Positions 19,947 to 29,190 of a DNA stretch of 64,000 bases are shown here, piece by piece; positions within the stretch are counted from its first letter, which is position 1; each line of letters opens with the position of its first letter. The notes beneath the pieces are model-generated. The model was given only the letters and a program-made list of their open reading frames with translations, did no database searches and was not told the origin of the DNA. The position numbers and the translations under genes were made by a program. Source of the stretch: Leucocoprinus leucothites (Eukaryota > Basidiomycota > Agaricomycetes > Agaricales > Agaricaceae); contig JAACJO010000023.1 in assembly GCA_013368445.1 (NCBI GenBank), forward strand, positions 1 through 64,000. Reading direction: 5' to 3'.

Positions 19947-22224
19947 TTTTTTTTTTTTTTTTAAAAAAAATCAAGTGTGACCCCAGAGGGGTCGCCAATT
20001 TATAACACAGTGCGCAATAGCAGTCCGCGCCCAACTATCTACTACAGGGAACCGATACCACTACCGACTACGCAAAAGTAAACAACTGGGAATATATAAT
20101 AGTCCTGTCCGAGACAATACACGAATCGACAACAGAAGGGGGGCTAGGGATGTAACAAAGTACAAAGAAATGAGACATATACCAATATCACTGCATCTGA
20201 TGGCAGGCCTTGTGGTTGGTGAGAGCCCATCCGGCAACCAGCGATGGATGGGGGACGATGCGTTGACACTAGGGAGCTCCCCCTAGGCCTGGGGCCGACC
20301 AGCAGAACCAGAATGACTTTGCAGCCAATTCCGATCAAACTGGTGGCGCCAGAATGCACACTTACAGTCAGTAGCAGCATGTTCCTTGCTGCAATTGACA
20401 CACTTGATGTGGGGACAGGGATCCCTGGTGGGTGTGGGCTGAATGGGGGGGTTTGCCTTTGGCGATCCCTTACAGCAGGAGGAGGTGGTGCGGTGATTCT
20501 CGGACCAATGTGGCCCACCACATTGTGAACACCTGAGTGCACGGTTGCAACAGGTGGTGGTAGTGTGGCCCCAGCGCCAGCATCATTGACACTGGGGAGT
20601 TCCGGGGTGAGCGCGCGCGGCCCTGATCATGGACTGCACACCGTCGAAGTTGAGGTATTTGCTGACCAGGCACTTGGCATTGGCACCAGACTGAGAATCC
20701 CAAAGGTCGACCCAAACGGTGGCGGTGTCCGCTTTGGCGGAGTTGCGCATGATGCGCACAGAGGATACGTTAGCGAATGTCTCCTTGAAGGGAGACAAAT
20801 GCATACGGTCGGTGACGTGTTGTGGAGTGGTGCGGATGCCACTCATGTAGTAAGGGATGTCCAAGATCTTAAGGTAAGACCTGGACCTGGGGCACTTGGT
20901 TTTCAGCTCAAACGGGGCAGTGAAGGCTGAAGAGAGGGAGGATTCGATCACTAATGCATCGGCATCAGTGGCGACGGAGTTGGTGTACAACGAGATGGTG
21001 TCGTACACCCGAGCGATGTTCTCGACGCAAAGTGAACTCTTCGTGCAAGTGAGGGAATCGTTAAGAAGGTGCATGGCCTTGTGGTGGAGGTAGGTGATGT
21101 CACTGGGATTGCCAGTGAAATTGAGGAAGAGTTGGTGTCGGGTGGGGCCTGACATGGTCATGCGGGGCTTCTTCGCAGAAGGCGCATCAGCGAGGGCAGC
21201 CTGATGCATCGCGGCGACGCGATCGGGCTTGAGGGTGGGGTGGGACTGGGCTAACTTTATAAGTGCTGCTGCAGACGCCGGGGTACGGGCTACCTCAGCG
21301 AATGACTTCTTAGCCACTGAGGGTGGGATGGGTGCTCGCCAGACTTGGCCATCAGACCTAACCTTAGGAGCGGGGGCGCTTGAATGGGCGCTTTGCCACT
21401 AGCGCAGGCCTTGGCCGGCGCCGGCTTGGGCGGTAGGGAGGGACGGGCCAGGGCAGGCCGACGATCCAGGGGCGGTAAAGTGGGTGCCTTGGGGGAACCC
21501 ATGTCAATGTCACGTGGACCCGCTGAGTCAGCGGATCCATGGGTCGCCTCGAGGACGACGCATGTCGCTTTAGGGGAGGCCTCAGCTGAGAACCTATGAC
21601 CGAAGTCCCCCAGAAAATCTCCATATGTCTCCCAGCCAGTGGCATTGAGAGAGTTAGAGGTGATCAGCGTGCTGCTCATATTCAGCTCGCTGGCTACAGC
21701 ATACGAGGCCTTGGCTAGACAGGTAACCATGGACCATGTGTCTTGCTCTGCGATGTCAGCAGAGTCTTCGATGGTATCCAACCACTTGAGGAAGGATATG
21801 AGGTTGTTGAGGGCGTGCTTTGGGGTGAGCTCCTTCTTCTTCTTTCCCTTGGAGGAGGTCACTGATTCGGGCACGGCAGGGGGAGCGTCGACAGGGTAGA
21901 AGGTGGTTCCACCGGCTGTGAAGGGTTTGAGTGGCGACAGAATGTCAGCCACTGGAGGAGCAACCGACAGCGATGGAACGTCAGCGGTCGGTTGGGAGGG
22001 GCCAGGCGATGGAACGTCAGCCTGGGGGGACCAAAGAACCCACACACATTGAGTGGGTTGTCGTAGGGGTCAAGGTGGTCGTCTTCAGCCATCTCAGTGA
22101 TGTTGAGCTCGTCGTCAGAGACAGCGGACTCGGATTTGAACGCAGAAAACTGATTGGCAGTAGCTTTAGACTTGCGCCTACCCATATTACTGTAGATAGA
22201 TGATGTAAGAATGCCTCAGAACAA
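19947..22224 (-). mobile_element. Gag-only LINE element I inserted in the 5' UTR of H
   Basis: I has poly(A) (poly(T) 19947-19962), a hairpin (19977-19995), a 3' UTR matching E's, and a gag whose 5' UTR runs to about 22224. If the flanking ACACCAACTTTC is a TSD, I lacks the outermost leader of about 40 bp, and the leader at 22237-22264 belongs to H. I retains many CpG sites and has the CGA codon at the position that is TGA in four sister copies, so it looks like the least decayed copy. Confidence 0.78.
20283..22185 (-). pseudogene. ORF1/Gag-like protein of element I
   Basis: The start is MGRRKSKATANQF at 22185 and the TAG at 20283-20285. Long open stretches (22045-21290, 21317-20583, then the knuckle region to 20283) are separated by only a few frameshifts, near 22030, 21370-21310 and 20580. 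Visible parts: basic N-terminus, NELNI/DDELNI acidic patch, KGKKKKELTPK, THGSADSAGPRDIDMGSPK, GPTRHQLFLNF (Arg intact), RRM-like block, VWVDLWDSQSGANAK and three knuckles ending CVNCSKEHAATDCKC. It is the copy to compare when judging which stops in sister copies are secondary. Confidence 0.8.
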
Positions 22225-22264
22225 ACACCAACTTTCGATGGTGGTGGTAAGAGGACAAGGAGGG

Positions 22265-22811
22265 ACATGTGCAACACATCTCTAACCATATGCGTTTGTC
22301 TCCCTTCAAAGAGATATTCGCCAATGTCTCCTCTGTGCGCATCATGTGCAACTCCACCAAAGCCGACACCACCACCATTTGAGTTGACCTTTGGGATTCT
22401 CAGTCCAGCACTAATGCTAAGTGCCTGGTCAGCAAATACCTCAACTTCAACGGCATGCAAACTATGATCAAGGCTGTGCATGCTTACCCTGGGACCCCTC
22501 AGTGTCAATGATGCTGGCATTGGGGCCACACTACTACCACCCGCCACAACCATGTGCTCAAGTGTTCACAATGCAGTAGGCCACATCGGTCTGAGAATCA
22601 CCACACCACTTCCTCCTACTGTAAGGGGTCGCTGAAGGCAAACTCCCCCATTCAGCCCACACCCACTGGGGAACCTTGTCTCCATATCAAGTGTGTCAAT
22701 TGCAGCAAGGAACATGCTGCTACTGACTGCAAATGCACATTCTGGCGCTACTGGTTTAATCGGGATTGGCTGCAAAGTCATTCTGGTTCTGCTGGTCAGC
22801 CCTGGGCCTAG
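22265..22811 (+). pseudogene. Gag J, C-terminal part with zinc knuckles
   Basis: The reading starts near LSPFKEIFANVSSVRIM, has an in-frame TGA at the conserved Trp-Val (VDLWDSQS) position, then CQ..CWHWGHTTTT, CSQCSRPHRSENH and CVNCSKEHAATDCKC, and ends PWA-TAG at 22809-22811. One frameshift separates the two halves near 22550. This is the RNA-binding end of the gag whose N-terminus is probably G. Confidence 0.7.
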
Positions 22812-23139
22812 GGGGAGCTCCCTAGTGTTAACACATTGTCCCCTATCCATTGCCAGCCACTGGATGGGCCCTCACCAACCTCAAGGCCTGCCACTCCTGA
22901 TGCAGTGATATTGGTATATGTTTCATTTCTTTGTATTTCATTGCATGCCTAGCCCCCTTCTGCTGTCGTTTTGCGTATTATCTCAGACAGGACTATTATA
23001 TATTCCCAGTTGTTTACTCTTGCATAGTCGGTAGTGGTATTGGTTCCCTGTAGTAGATAGTTGGGTGCAGACTGCTATCATGCACCACATTATAAATTTG
23101 GACCCCTTTGGGGTCCACTGATTTTTTTTAAAAAAAAAA
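22265..23139 (+). mobile_element. Gag-only LINE element J, 3' part with poly(A)
   Basis: J starts inside the gag just after the point where G ended, carries the three knuckles and 3' UTR, a perfect 7-bp hairpin (23100-23116) and poly(A) at 23130-23139. Its hairpin arms are identical to those of H. It directly abuts H's 5' end on the left and a LINE-A fragment (K) on the right. Confidence 0.78.
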
Positions 23140-23170
23140 TAAAAATATCGGCACCATCTGTGCCACCAGT

Positions 23171-23551
23171 ATGCATGCTGGTGTTGCACAATGCAGGAAT
23201 TGCTGGCAGTGGGGTCACCCCACTCATATGTGTCATGCCCTTGGTGCTTGCTGTCAAATCTGTGGTGGCCCTCATCGTGTTGAGAACCATCAATCCATGG
23301 CCTGGTGTTGCAAGGCCAATCCTAAATCAAACACCCCTTGTGATGCCACTCCTGATGGCACCCCATGTCCTCATCTCAAGAACTTCAAATGCCTTAATTG
23401 CAAAGGCAATCATCATGCTAATGGTACTAAATGTCCATTTTGGAGAAACAGGTTCGACCAGACCTGGCACTCTAACAAAGCCACTGAGTCACACACTGCC
23501 CATGCTGTCTATGCCAATACCAATTGCTCCAGTGGTAGAGTTGCAGCTTAA
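23171..23551 (+). CDS. LINE-A ORF1 C-terminus, three zinc knuckles (partial)
   Basis: This open segment of 126 residues ends at TAA 23549-23551. It contains CRNCWQWGHPTHMC, CQICGGPHRVENH with a CCKANPKS segment, and CLNCKGNHHANGTKC followed by the FWRNRFDQTW tail. All knuckle Cys and His positions are kept. The N-terminal two thirds is missing. Confidence 0.75.
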   Translation: MHAGVAQCRNCWQWGHPTHMCHALGACCQICGGPHRVENHQSMAWCCKANPKSNTPCDATPDGTPCPHLKNFKCLNCKGNHHANGTKCPFWRNRFDQTWHSNKATESHTAHAVYANTNCSSGRVAA

Positions 23552-23553
23552 AT

Positions 23554-24063
23554 ATGTCTGGTAAGAACAATACTACCTCTTCTGTTCATATCTATTCACA
23601 AAACATGGGACGTTCTTATGCCATGGTTGACACCATTTTTGAGTCCAAGAAGTTGGACTTTGACATCTTTTTTCTACAGGAACCCCCATGGAATCACATC
23701 CACAAAGCACCCTCAATGACTAACCCTGAAGGGGATGATGTCATAGGTGCTCCTATTCACCCAGAGTGGCTATGTATGGTTTGCCCTACTAAGCCTAACG
23801 ACCCCCGACCCTGTACTTTGACTTGTGTTCACAGACAATTACTTTGTATGAGACCCATCCTCCGACAAGAATGGGTCAATCATTGTGATATACAAATCTT
23901 GGGCTTGTTCAACCAGGGTAGTTATATTCATTTTCTTAATATTTATTCCAATTCATTGTCATCAGTAATTAATTTTCTTTTAACAAGTTTCATCAATATT
24001 CCTAATATTGTGTACATGGGAGGTGATTTCAATTATCGCTCTCCTGAATGGGACCCACTAGCC
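23554..24063 (+). CDS. LINE-A ORF2 AP-endonuclease, N-terminal part (partial)
   Basis: The ORF starts MSGKNNTTSS two bases after the ORF1 stop. About 170 residues are open, including NMGRSYAMVDT, QEPPWNH (catalytic Glu), IHPEWLCMV, LRQEWVNH, FNQGSYIHFLNIYS and GGDFNYRSPEWDP (catalytic Asp/Asn). The frame is cut by the LTR at 24064 before the SDH motif, so no complete enzyme can be made. It is the best-preserved endonuclease half in the window. Confidence 0.78.
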
Positions 24064-24150
24064 TGTTAGAAGGTGATGCACAGGGGACATGTAGGAGTTC
24101 CTAGAAACCAGAGAAATCGCCCAGACAGCTCACAACTCACACAGGAATCT
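24064..24150 (-). repeat. Copia-type LTR, 3'-terminal 87 bp
   Basis: This begins TGTTAGAAGGTGATGC on the + strand, the reverse complement of the LTR 3' end. It continues after element L at 26419-26582 (164 bp). The two pieces sum to 251 bp, exactly the length of the solo LTR at 50184-50434. It lies in LINE-A fragment K. Confidence 0.85.
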
Positions 24151-26402
24151 CTTTTTTTTTTTTTTTTTAATCATGTAATTTATAATGTGGAGTGTGGTAG
24201 CAGTCCGCACCCGATAACTACTACATGCAGCCAGTACCACTACCAACTACACATATACACTACTGGGAATATATAAAGTCCTGTCTGCATATAGTACACT
24301 ATATGACGTCAAAGATATGGAAAGTATGCATGGAAGTGAAACTAAAGTCTGATTTGCTCACTGCAAAGTGGGCTTGAGATGGTGTGGCCCTAGCAACTGC
24401 CGACGGGTTGGGGGATGCATTGACGGAGGTACTAAGATCTTGTGACTGGGGCTCTCAAGTCCATCACATGCCAGGTTAACTAGTCACAGTCAAACCAATG
24501 GCGCCAGAACAGGCATTTGGGGTTGTTTGCTGCATGTTCTCCTCTGCAGTTCACGCACTTGATGTGGGGGCAGGGCTCCCCCTCAGGTGTGGCTATAATG
24601 GGGGGGGTTTGCCTTGGCACTCCCTTTACAGCAGGATGATGTGGTACGGTGGTTCTCACTATGGTGAGGGCTGCCGCACTGGGTGCACCTGAGTGAGTGA
24701 TTACAACAGGTGGGGGTAGAGTGGCCAAAACGCCAGCAATGCTGGCATTGGGGCACACCGGGGTAGGCACAGGTAGGCTTGATCACAGCCTGGACTCCAT
24801 CGAAGTGGAGGTACTTGTTGAGGAGCTTCTTGGCATTGGCTCCTGATTGAGAATCCCATAAGTTGAACCAGATGGTAGTGGTGTTGGCCTTGGGGGAGTT
24901 GCACATGATGCACATGGAGGATAGGTGGGCGAATGTCTCCTTGAAGGGAGACAGATGCATGCAATCAGTGATGTGAGTTGGTGTGATGCGCATGCCATTC
25001 ATGTAGAAGGGGATGTCCAGGATCTTGAGGTAAGACCTGGACCTGGGGTGGCAGGTCTTCAGCTCAAAGTGAGTGCTGAAGGCCGAGGGAATAGCTGACT
25101 CAATGACGGTGATGTCAGAGTCAGAGGGGACAGTGGAGATGTACAACGCAATGGTGTCATATGCCTTTGAGATGTTCTCAATATGCAAGCCAGACTTGGC
25201 ACATGAGAGTGAGTCATTGATAAGGTGCATGGCCTTGTGGTGGATGTAGGAGATTTCACCAGCATCACTGATGAAGTCAAGGAAAAGCTGGTGGCGGGTG
25301 GGGCCAGTAGTAGTCATGCATGGCTTCTTGGCAGTGCCGGTGGTAGCAGTGGTGGCCTGGTGCATAGCAGCAATGTGCTCAGGCTCGAGGGAGGGGTTTT
25401 CCTGTGCCAGCTTGATGAGTGACACAGGAGACACCAAAGTGCCTAAACGAGTGGCCTCTGCAAATGAGTGCTGGCATGGCACCAGAGCAGAGGTAGGGAT
25501 TGGCACCTTCATGGGTGCTTGAATGAGGGGGCCACTAGTGCGCGCCTTAGGGGGCACTTGCTTGGGTAGTACAGGAGAACAGGCCAGGGCGGGCCGCAGT
25601 GCCTTGGGCATTTGTTTGGGCACCTTAGAGGAGGCCATGTTGATGTCATGTGGTTCCGCTTTGTCAGCAGATCCATGGTTCACCTCATGGGCAACGTGTG
25701 TACATTTAGGGTAGGCCTCCTCAACTCTGGAGGCACAATTCCAGATGAAATCTGCAAATGTGGCCCATCCCTGGGCTTGCATTCACTCACTGATGAGGGC
25801 CATGTCACCCTGGCCTTGGTTGAAGATCTCTGCAACCAATGCAACAAGGGTCAGGACAATCACGGTAGTGGTGGCCTCTGGTAGAGGGCCTTGGGGAAAG
25901 CTCCCAATGAAGTGGGAGAAGAAATGGAGCCCAGCAAGAGCCTGGGTCTCGACAGACTCCTCAGTTGACCTGGAGGAGACAGCAGACAGCAGTGCTGGGG
26001 GAGGGAGGTTCTTCACAGGGTAGAATGTCTGTCCACCAGCAGTGAAGGGTTTTGGAGACAGCAACAGAACATCAGCCATGGGGGGAGGGGCTACCAGCTA
26101 CAATGGAATGTCAGCAGCAGGCAGGGAGGAAGGTCCAGGCAATGAAACGTCAGCCTGGGGAGGTCCAAAGAACCCACAGACATTGCGGGGATCATCATAG
26201 GGGCCGAGATGTTTGTCCTCAGACATCTCAGTGATGTTGAGCTCGTTAGCAGAGGCTTCAGTGGACTCAGTAGTTTGGCAGGGGGGCTTGTTAGACTTAG
26301 ATTTGTGTTTACCCATGTAGCTACAAGTAGACACAGTAGTATTGAACTTGAAACATGACACACCAACTAAGAGATGGTGGTGGTAAGAGGTCAAGGAGGG
26401 TG
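24151..26402 (-). mobile_element. Gag-only LINE element L, TSD ACTCACACAGGAATCT
   Basis: L has a poly(A) tail (poly(T) 24152-24168), a 3' UTR, a gag and the 5' leader at 26373-26400. The 16-bp ACTCACACAGGAATCT occurs at 24135-24150 and 26403-26418 without mismatch, so both ends are certain. It inserted into the copia-type LTR. There is no RT. The 3' hairpin of the E/F/H group is absent and the terminal sequence is TATAAATTACATGATT. Confidence 0.93.
24480..26316 (-). pseudogene. ORF1/Gag-like protein of element L
   Basis: The start is MGKHKSKSNKPPCQ at 26316 and the TAG at 24480-24482. After a few breaks in the N-terminal linker (near 26090 and 25790) a 399-codon open block (24583-25782) carries VNHGSADKAEPHDINMASSK, GPTRHQLFLDF (no TGA here), the RRM-like block with RSRSYLKILDIPFYM, IWFNLWDSQSGANAK, and knuckles CQHCWRFGHSTPTC and CTQCGSPHHSENH. 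A frameshift at about 24600 precedes the third knuckle CVNCRGEHAANNPKC. This is the longest single open block of this family in the window. Confidence 0.8.
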
Positions 26403-26418
26403 ACTCACACAGGAATCT

Positions 26419-26582
26419 GTGGACAACTGTAAATGACTAAGAGTCAAGAAAGCATCCACAGGAGAGTTGAACATCCAGTCAGGTGATCTACAACTGACTA
26501 AGCAACCTCTGCATCAACTCTAACTTCACACATCAACAAATCAATCACAAATACTTGTAGACTGTCCAGAGTACATCTGACA
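26419..26582 (-). repeat. Copia-type LTR, 5' 164 bp
   Basis: This is the rest of the LTR interrupted by L. Read on the minus strand it starts TGTCAGATGTACTCTGGAC, matching the solo LTR at 50184. It is followed by a purine-rich tract (minus strand AAGGGGGTG, 26583-26591), so this is the 3' LTR of a minus-strand element. Confidence 0.85.
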
Positions 26583-26740
26583 CACCCCCTTGATCTGACA
26601 AGTCCACAAGTTGTCGGAAACACCAAAATCGACACCTATACCCTCTAGCGAGTCAATCCTAGCATGGGAACTGCAAACTCCACTATCTTGGGCTGAACTG
26701 CCTTGGTAAACAAGTCTACCACATGGTGCATTGCCTCTAG
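26583..26740 (-). pseudogene. Copia-type pol, C-terminal end (RNase H tail) and polypurine tract
   Basis: Upstream of the polypurine tract the minus strand reads HHVVDLFTKAVQPKIVEF followed by a LGLTR tail and a stop at 26645-26647. That pattern, V/A-D-x-x-T-K-A/P near the end of the protein, is the usual C-terminus of Ty1/copia RNase H. The rest of the element is not recognisable to the right, where LINE-B 3' sequence begins. The copia assignment rests on this short motif and the neighbouring LTR. Confidence 0.55.
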
Positions 26741-26843
26741 CTGCCTCCCTGATCACAGAGCTTCACCCAGCCAAAACCCTACCTTACCTTACCCAGGAGA
26801 AACTGGTCCAAACCTGCAGAACAGTTAGCGACACAAGGAGGGA

Positions 26844-26846
<3 letters not shown>
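26741..26846 (-). other. Junction of copia-type tail and LINE-B 3' region, ending in TSD of M
   Basis: About 90 bp of sequence could belong to the copia element or to the LINE-B 3' UTR, which continues at 29087. It ends with CACAAGGAGGGACTC (26832-26846), the left TSD of element M. Confidence 0.4.
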
Positions 26847-26878
<32 letters not shown>

Positions 26879-29086
26879 ATGATTTATTATGCGGTGCCCA
26901 GTTGCAGTCTGCACTCACCAATATAATACAGGGCCTAAGTACTGCTACCCAAGCCAAACACTACAGAGATGTGGCATAGTAACAAAGAAATGAAACTAAA
27001 GTGCAACTTGCAGACCTCTAACAGTAAGCTTACATGTGCATGTGGCCCTAGCGATGTGCTGACAGGGTTGGAAGATGCATTGAAGCAGGTACACGACCTA
27101 CTACTGGGGCCTCCTATTGTCCTCCTTGTGACAGCTAAGCCAGTCATGGTTGAACCAGTGGTGCCAGAACAGGCACTTTCAATCATTAGCTGCATGGTTG
27201 CCCTTGCAGTTGATACATGAGATATGGGGACAGGGCTCCCCAGTGGGTGTGGGCAGGATGGGGGGGTTTGCCTTTGGACTCCCCTTACAGCACAACAATG
27301 TGGAGTGATGATTCTCACTATGGTGAGGACCACCACATTGGGAATACCTGAGTGCACAGTTGCAGTAGGTGGGAGTAGAGTGACCGAAGTGCCAGCATCA
27401 CTGGCACTGGGGAACACCAGAGTGGGCACAGGTGGGCTTGATGACAGCCTGCATACTGTTGAAGTTGAGGTACTTGTTGAGGAGCTTCTTGGCACTGGCT
27501 CTTGACTGAGAGTCCCATAGGTCAAACCAGACAGTAGTGGTGTCAGCCTTGGGGGAGTTACACATGATGCATATGGATAAGATGTCAGCAAAAGTGTCCT
27601 TGAATGGAGACAATCACATGCAGTCAGTGATCTGAACTGGCATAATATGGACACCATTCATGTGGAAGGGGACATCGAGGATCTTGAGATAAGACCTTGA
27701 CCTGGGGTGGCATGTCTTCAGCTTGAACAGGGCAGTGAAGATGGAGGGGATAGCAGACTCAACGACAGTGATGTCAGAGTCTGAGGGTATGGCAGAGGTG
27801 TACAGCGTGATAGTGCTGTATGCCTTGGTGATATTCTCAACACACAAAGAAGACTTGGCACATGAGAGGGCATCATTGAGAAGGTGCATGGCCTTGTGGT
27901 GGAGATAAGTGATCTTACTGGCATCACCAGTGAAATCAAGAAACAATTGGCAGCGGGTGGGCCCAGCAGTGGTCATATGCAGCTTCTTGGCAGAGCTGGT
28001 GGTGGCAGTGGTGGCCTGGTGGATCATGGTGATGTGATCAGGGTTGAGGGAGGGGTTTGCCTGTGCCAGCTTGATGAGCGACACAGGTGGCACTAAAGTG
28101 CCAGAATGAGCAGCTTCTGCAAACAAGCACTGACAAGGTGCCAGAGTGGAAGTGGGGATGGGCGCCTTTGTGGGCACTCGAGGGGGGCCACTAGTGTGCA
28201 CCTTAGGAGGTGCTTGCTTGGTCAGTATAGGGGGCTGGGCTGGAGCGGGCCACAGAGCCTTGGATGTTTGCTTGGGTGCCTTGGGGGAGCCCATATCAAT
28301 GTCACATGGTCCCACTTTGTCAGCGGATCCATGGGTTGCCCTGTGGATGATGCACATGTCTTTAGGGGAGGCTTCTGGCTTATTGAACTGGGCAAAGCCC
28401 TGCATGAAGGAGTGAAAGATGGTCCAGCCATGGCTAGCCTACTGCTTGCCCATGGAAATACATGCACTCCCATGCCCACTCATCTCGAATTCATAGATGG
28501 CACTAGCAAGATAGCTAGCACATGCCTTGGCATAGTCCTCATTGAGGAGGGAATTGTCAGGGAGTTCTCACATGAAGTGTGAGAACTTCTTGAGGCCATT
28601 GAAAGCCCGCTTGGCTGCAGCATCGTCTCCAGGCATGGTCCCAGCAGAGGACAACAGGGTGGATGGCACAATCGGGGGAGGAGTGGGAACTGGGTAGTAC
28701 ATGGTACCACCAGCAACAAGTGGGGCCTTGGGACCTAAGGTCACTGGAGGCTGAGTAGTAGGTGCCAGTGACAGAATGTCAGCAGGCACTGAGGGAAGAG
28801 GTGAGGGTGACTGAATGTCAGCCCTCATGGAGGCAGCCAGAGCCTTGAATTCCGCCATTGAGTGGCCAGGCTGGGTGGAGGTGGAGGGCCTGGGGACCTC
28901 TTTGATTGTGTCAAGCTCGTCATTGCCAGACATGATATCAGAGTCGAGGTCCATGTTTGTGATCTCGTGACTAATAGCTTTAGACTTTTGCCTACCCATG
29001 TTTTGCTAGTGTAGACAATGTAGTATTGTGCTCAAACTAAGACACCAACTCAAGAGATGGTGGTGGTAAGAGGACAAGAAGGGATG
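26847..29086 (-). mobile_element. Gag-only LINE element M, TSD CACAAGGAGGGACTC
   Basis: M has poly(A) (poly(T) 26847-26872), 3' UTR, gag and 5' leader (29056-29083). The 15-bp CACAAGGAGGGACTC is repeated exactly at 26832-26846 and 29087-29101. The element is 2.24 kb and has no RT. CpG is almost absent. It is the complete counterpart of fragment B. Confidence 0.93.
27101..28999 (-). pseudogene. ORF1/Gag-like protein of element M
   Basis: The start is MGRQKSKAISHEI at 28999 and the TAG at 27101-27103. The N-terminal block (28999-28568) has NMDLDSDIMSGNDELD and Pro-rich sequence. A frameshift near 28570-28410 leads into a 263-codon block (28405-27614) with THGSADKVGPCDIDMGSPK, GPTRCQLFLDF, the RRM-like part and RSRSYLKILDVPFHM. 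The knuckles follow in another frame: CQ.CWHFGHSTPTYC, C..YSQCGGPHHSENH, CINCKGNHAANDxKC-like. The copy is broken but structurally complete. Confidence 0.78.
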
Positions 29087-29101
29087 CACAAGGAGGGACT
29101 C

Positions 29102-29190
29102 ACCAGAACCCAGCAGACACCAAAAAGCATGTGACAGAGTATGTTAGCCCCCTGGGGGGGGTGTGGCAAAAGAAAATGTAAGTGGGTTCT
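29102..29190 (-). pseudogene. LINE-B ORF2 extreme C-terminus
   Basis: Read on the minus strand this gives KNPLTFSFATPPPQGA, which aligns with KKNPATFAFTNHDT at the end of LINE-A ORF2. It joins to 31476 onward (…ELINFCDKN) when element N and one TSD are removed. Confidence 0.6.

Larger units (their letters stand above)
17669..22264 (-). mobile_element. Gag-only LINE element H, split by element I
   Basis: H has poly(A) (poly(T) 17669-17682), a perfect 7-bp hairpin (17695-17711, GGACCCC/GGGGTCC), gag and 5' UTR up to 19946, where element I inserted. Its 5' leader then reappears at 22237-22264. The 12-bp ACACCAACTTTC present on both sides of I (19935-19946 and 22225-22236) fits a TSD, but it is also part of the common 5' UTR, so an alternative is recombination between leaders. 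H lies inside G/J without a clear TSD. Confidence 0.75.
23140..24063 (+). mobile_element. LINE-A fragment K (ORF1 C-terminus and endonuclease)
   Basis: This is a LINE-A internal piece: the end of ORF1, the TAAATATG junction and the first half of the ORF2 endonuclease. It is cut on the left by J's poly(A) and on the right at 24064 by a copia-type LTR. CpG is almost absent compared with the 8439-15434 copy, and the differences are mainly TpG/CpA transitions. Confidence 0.85.
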
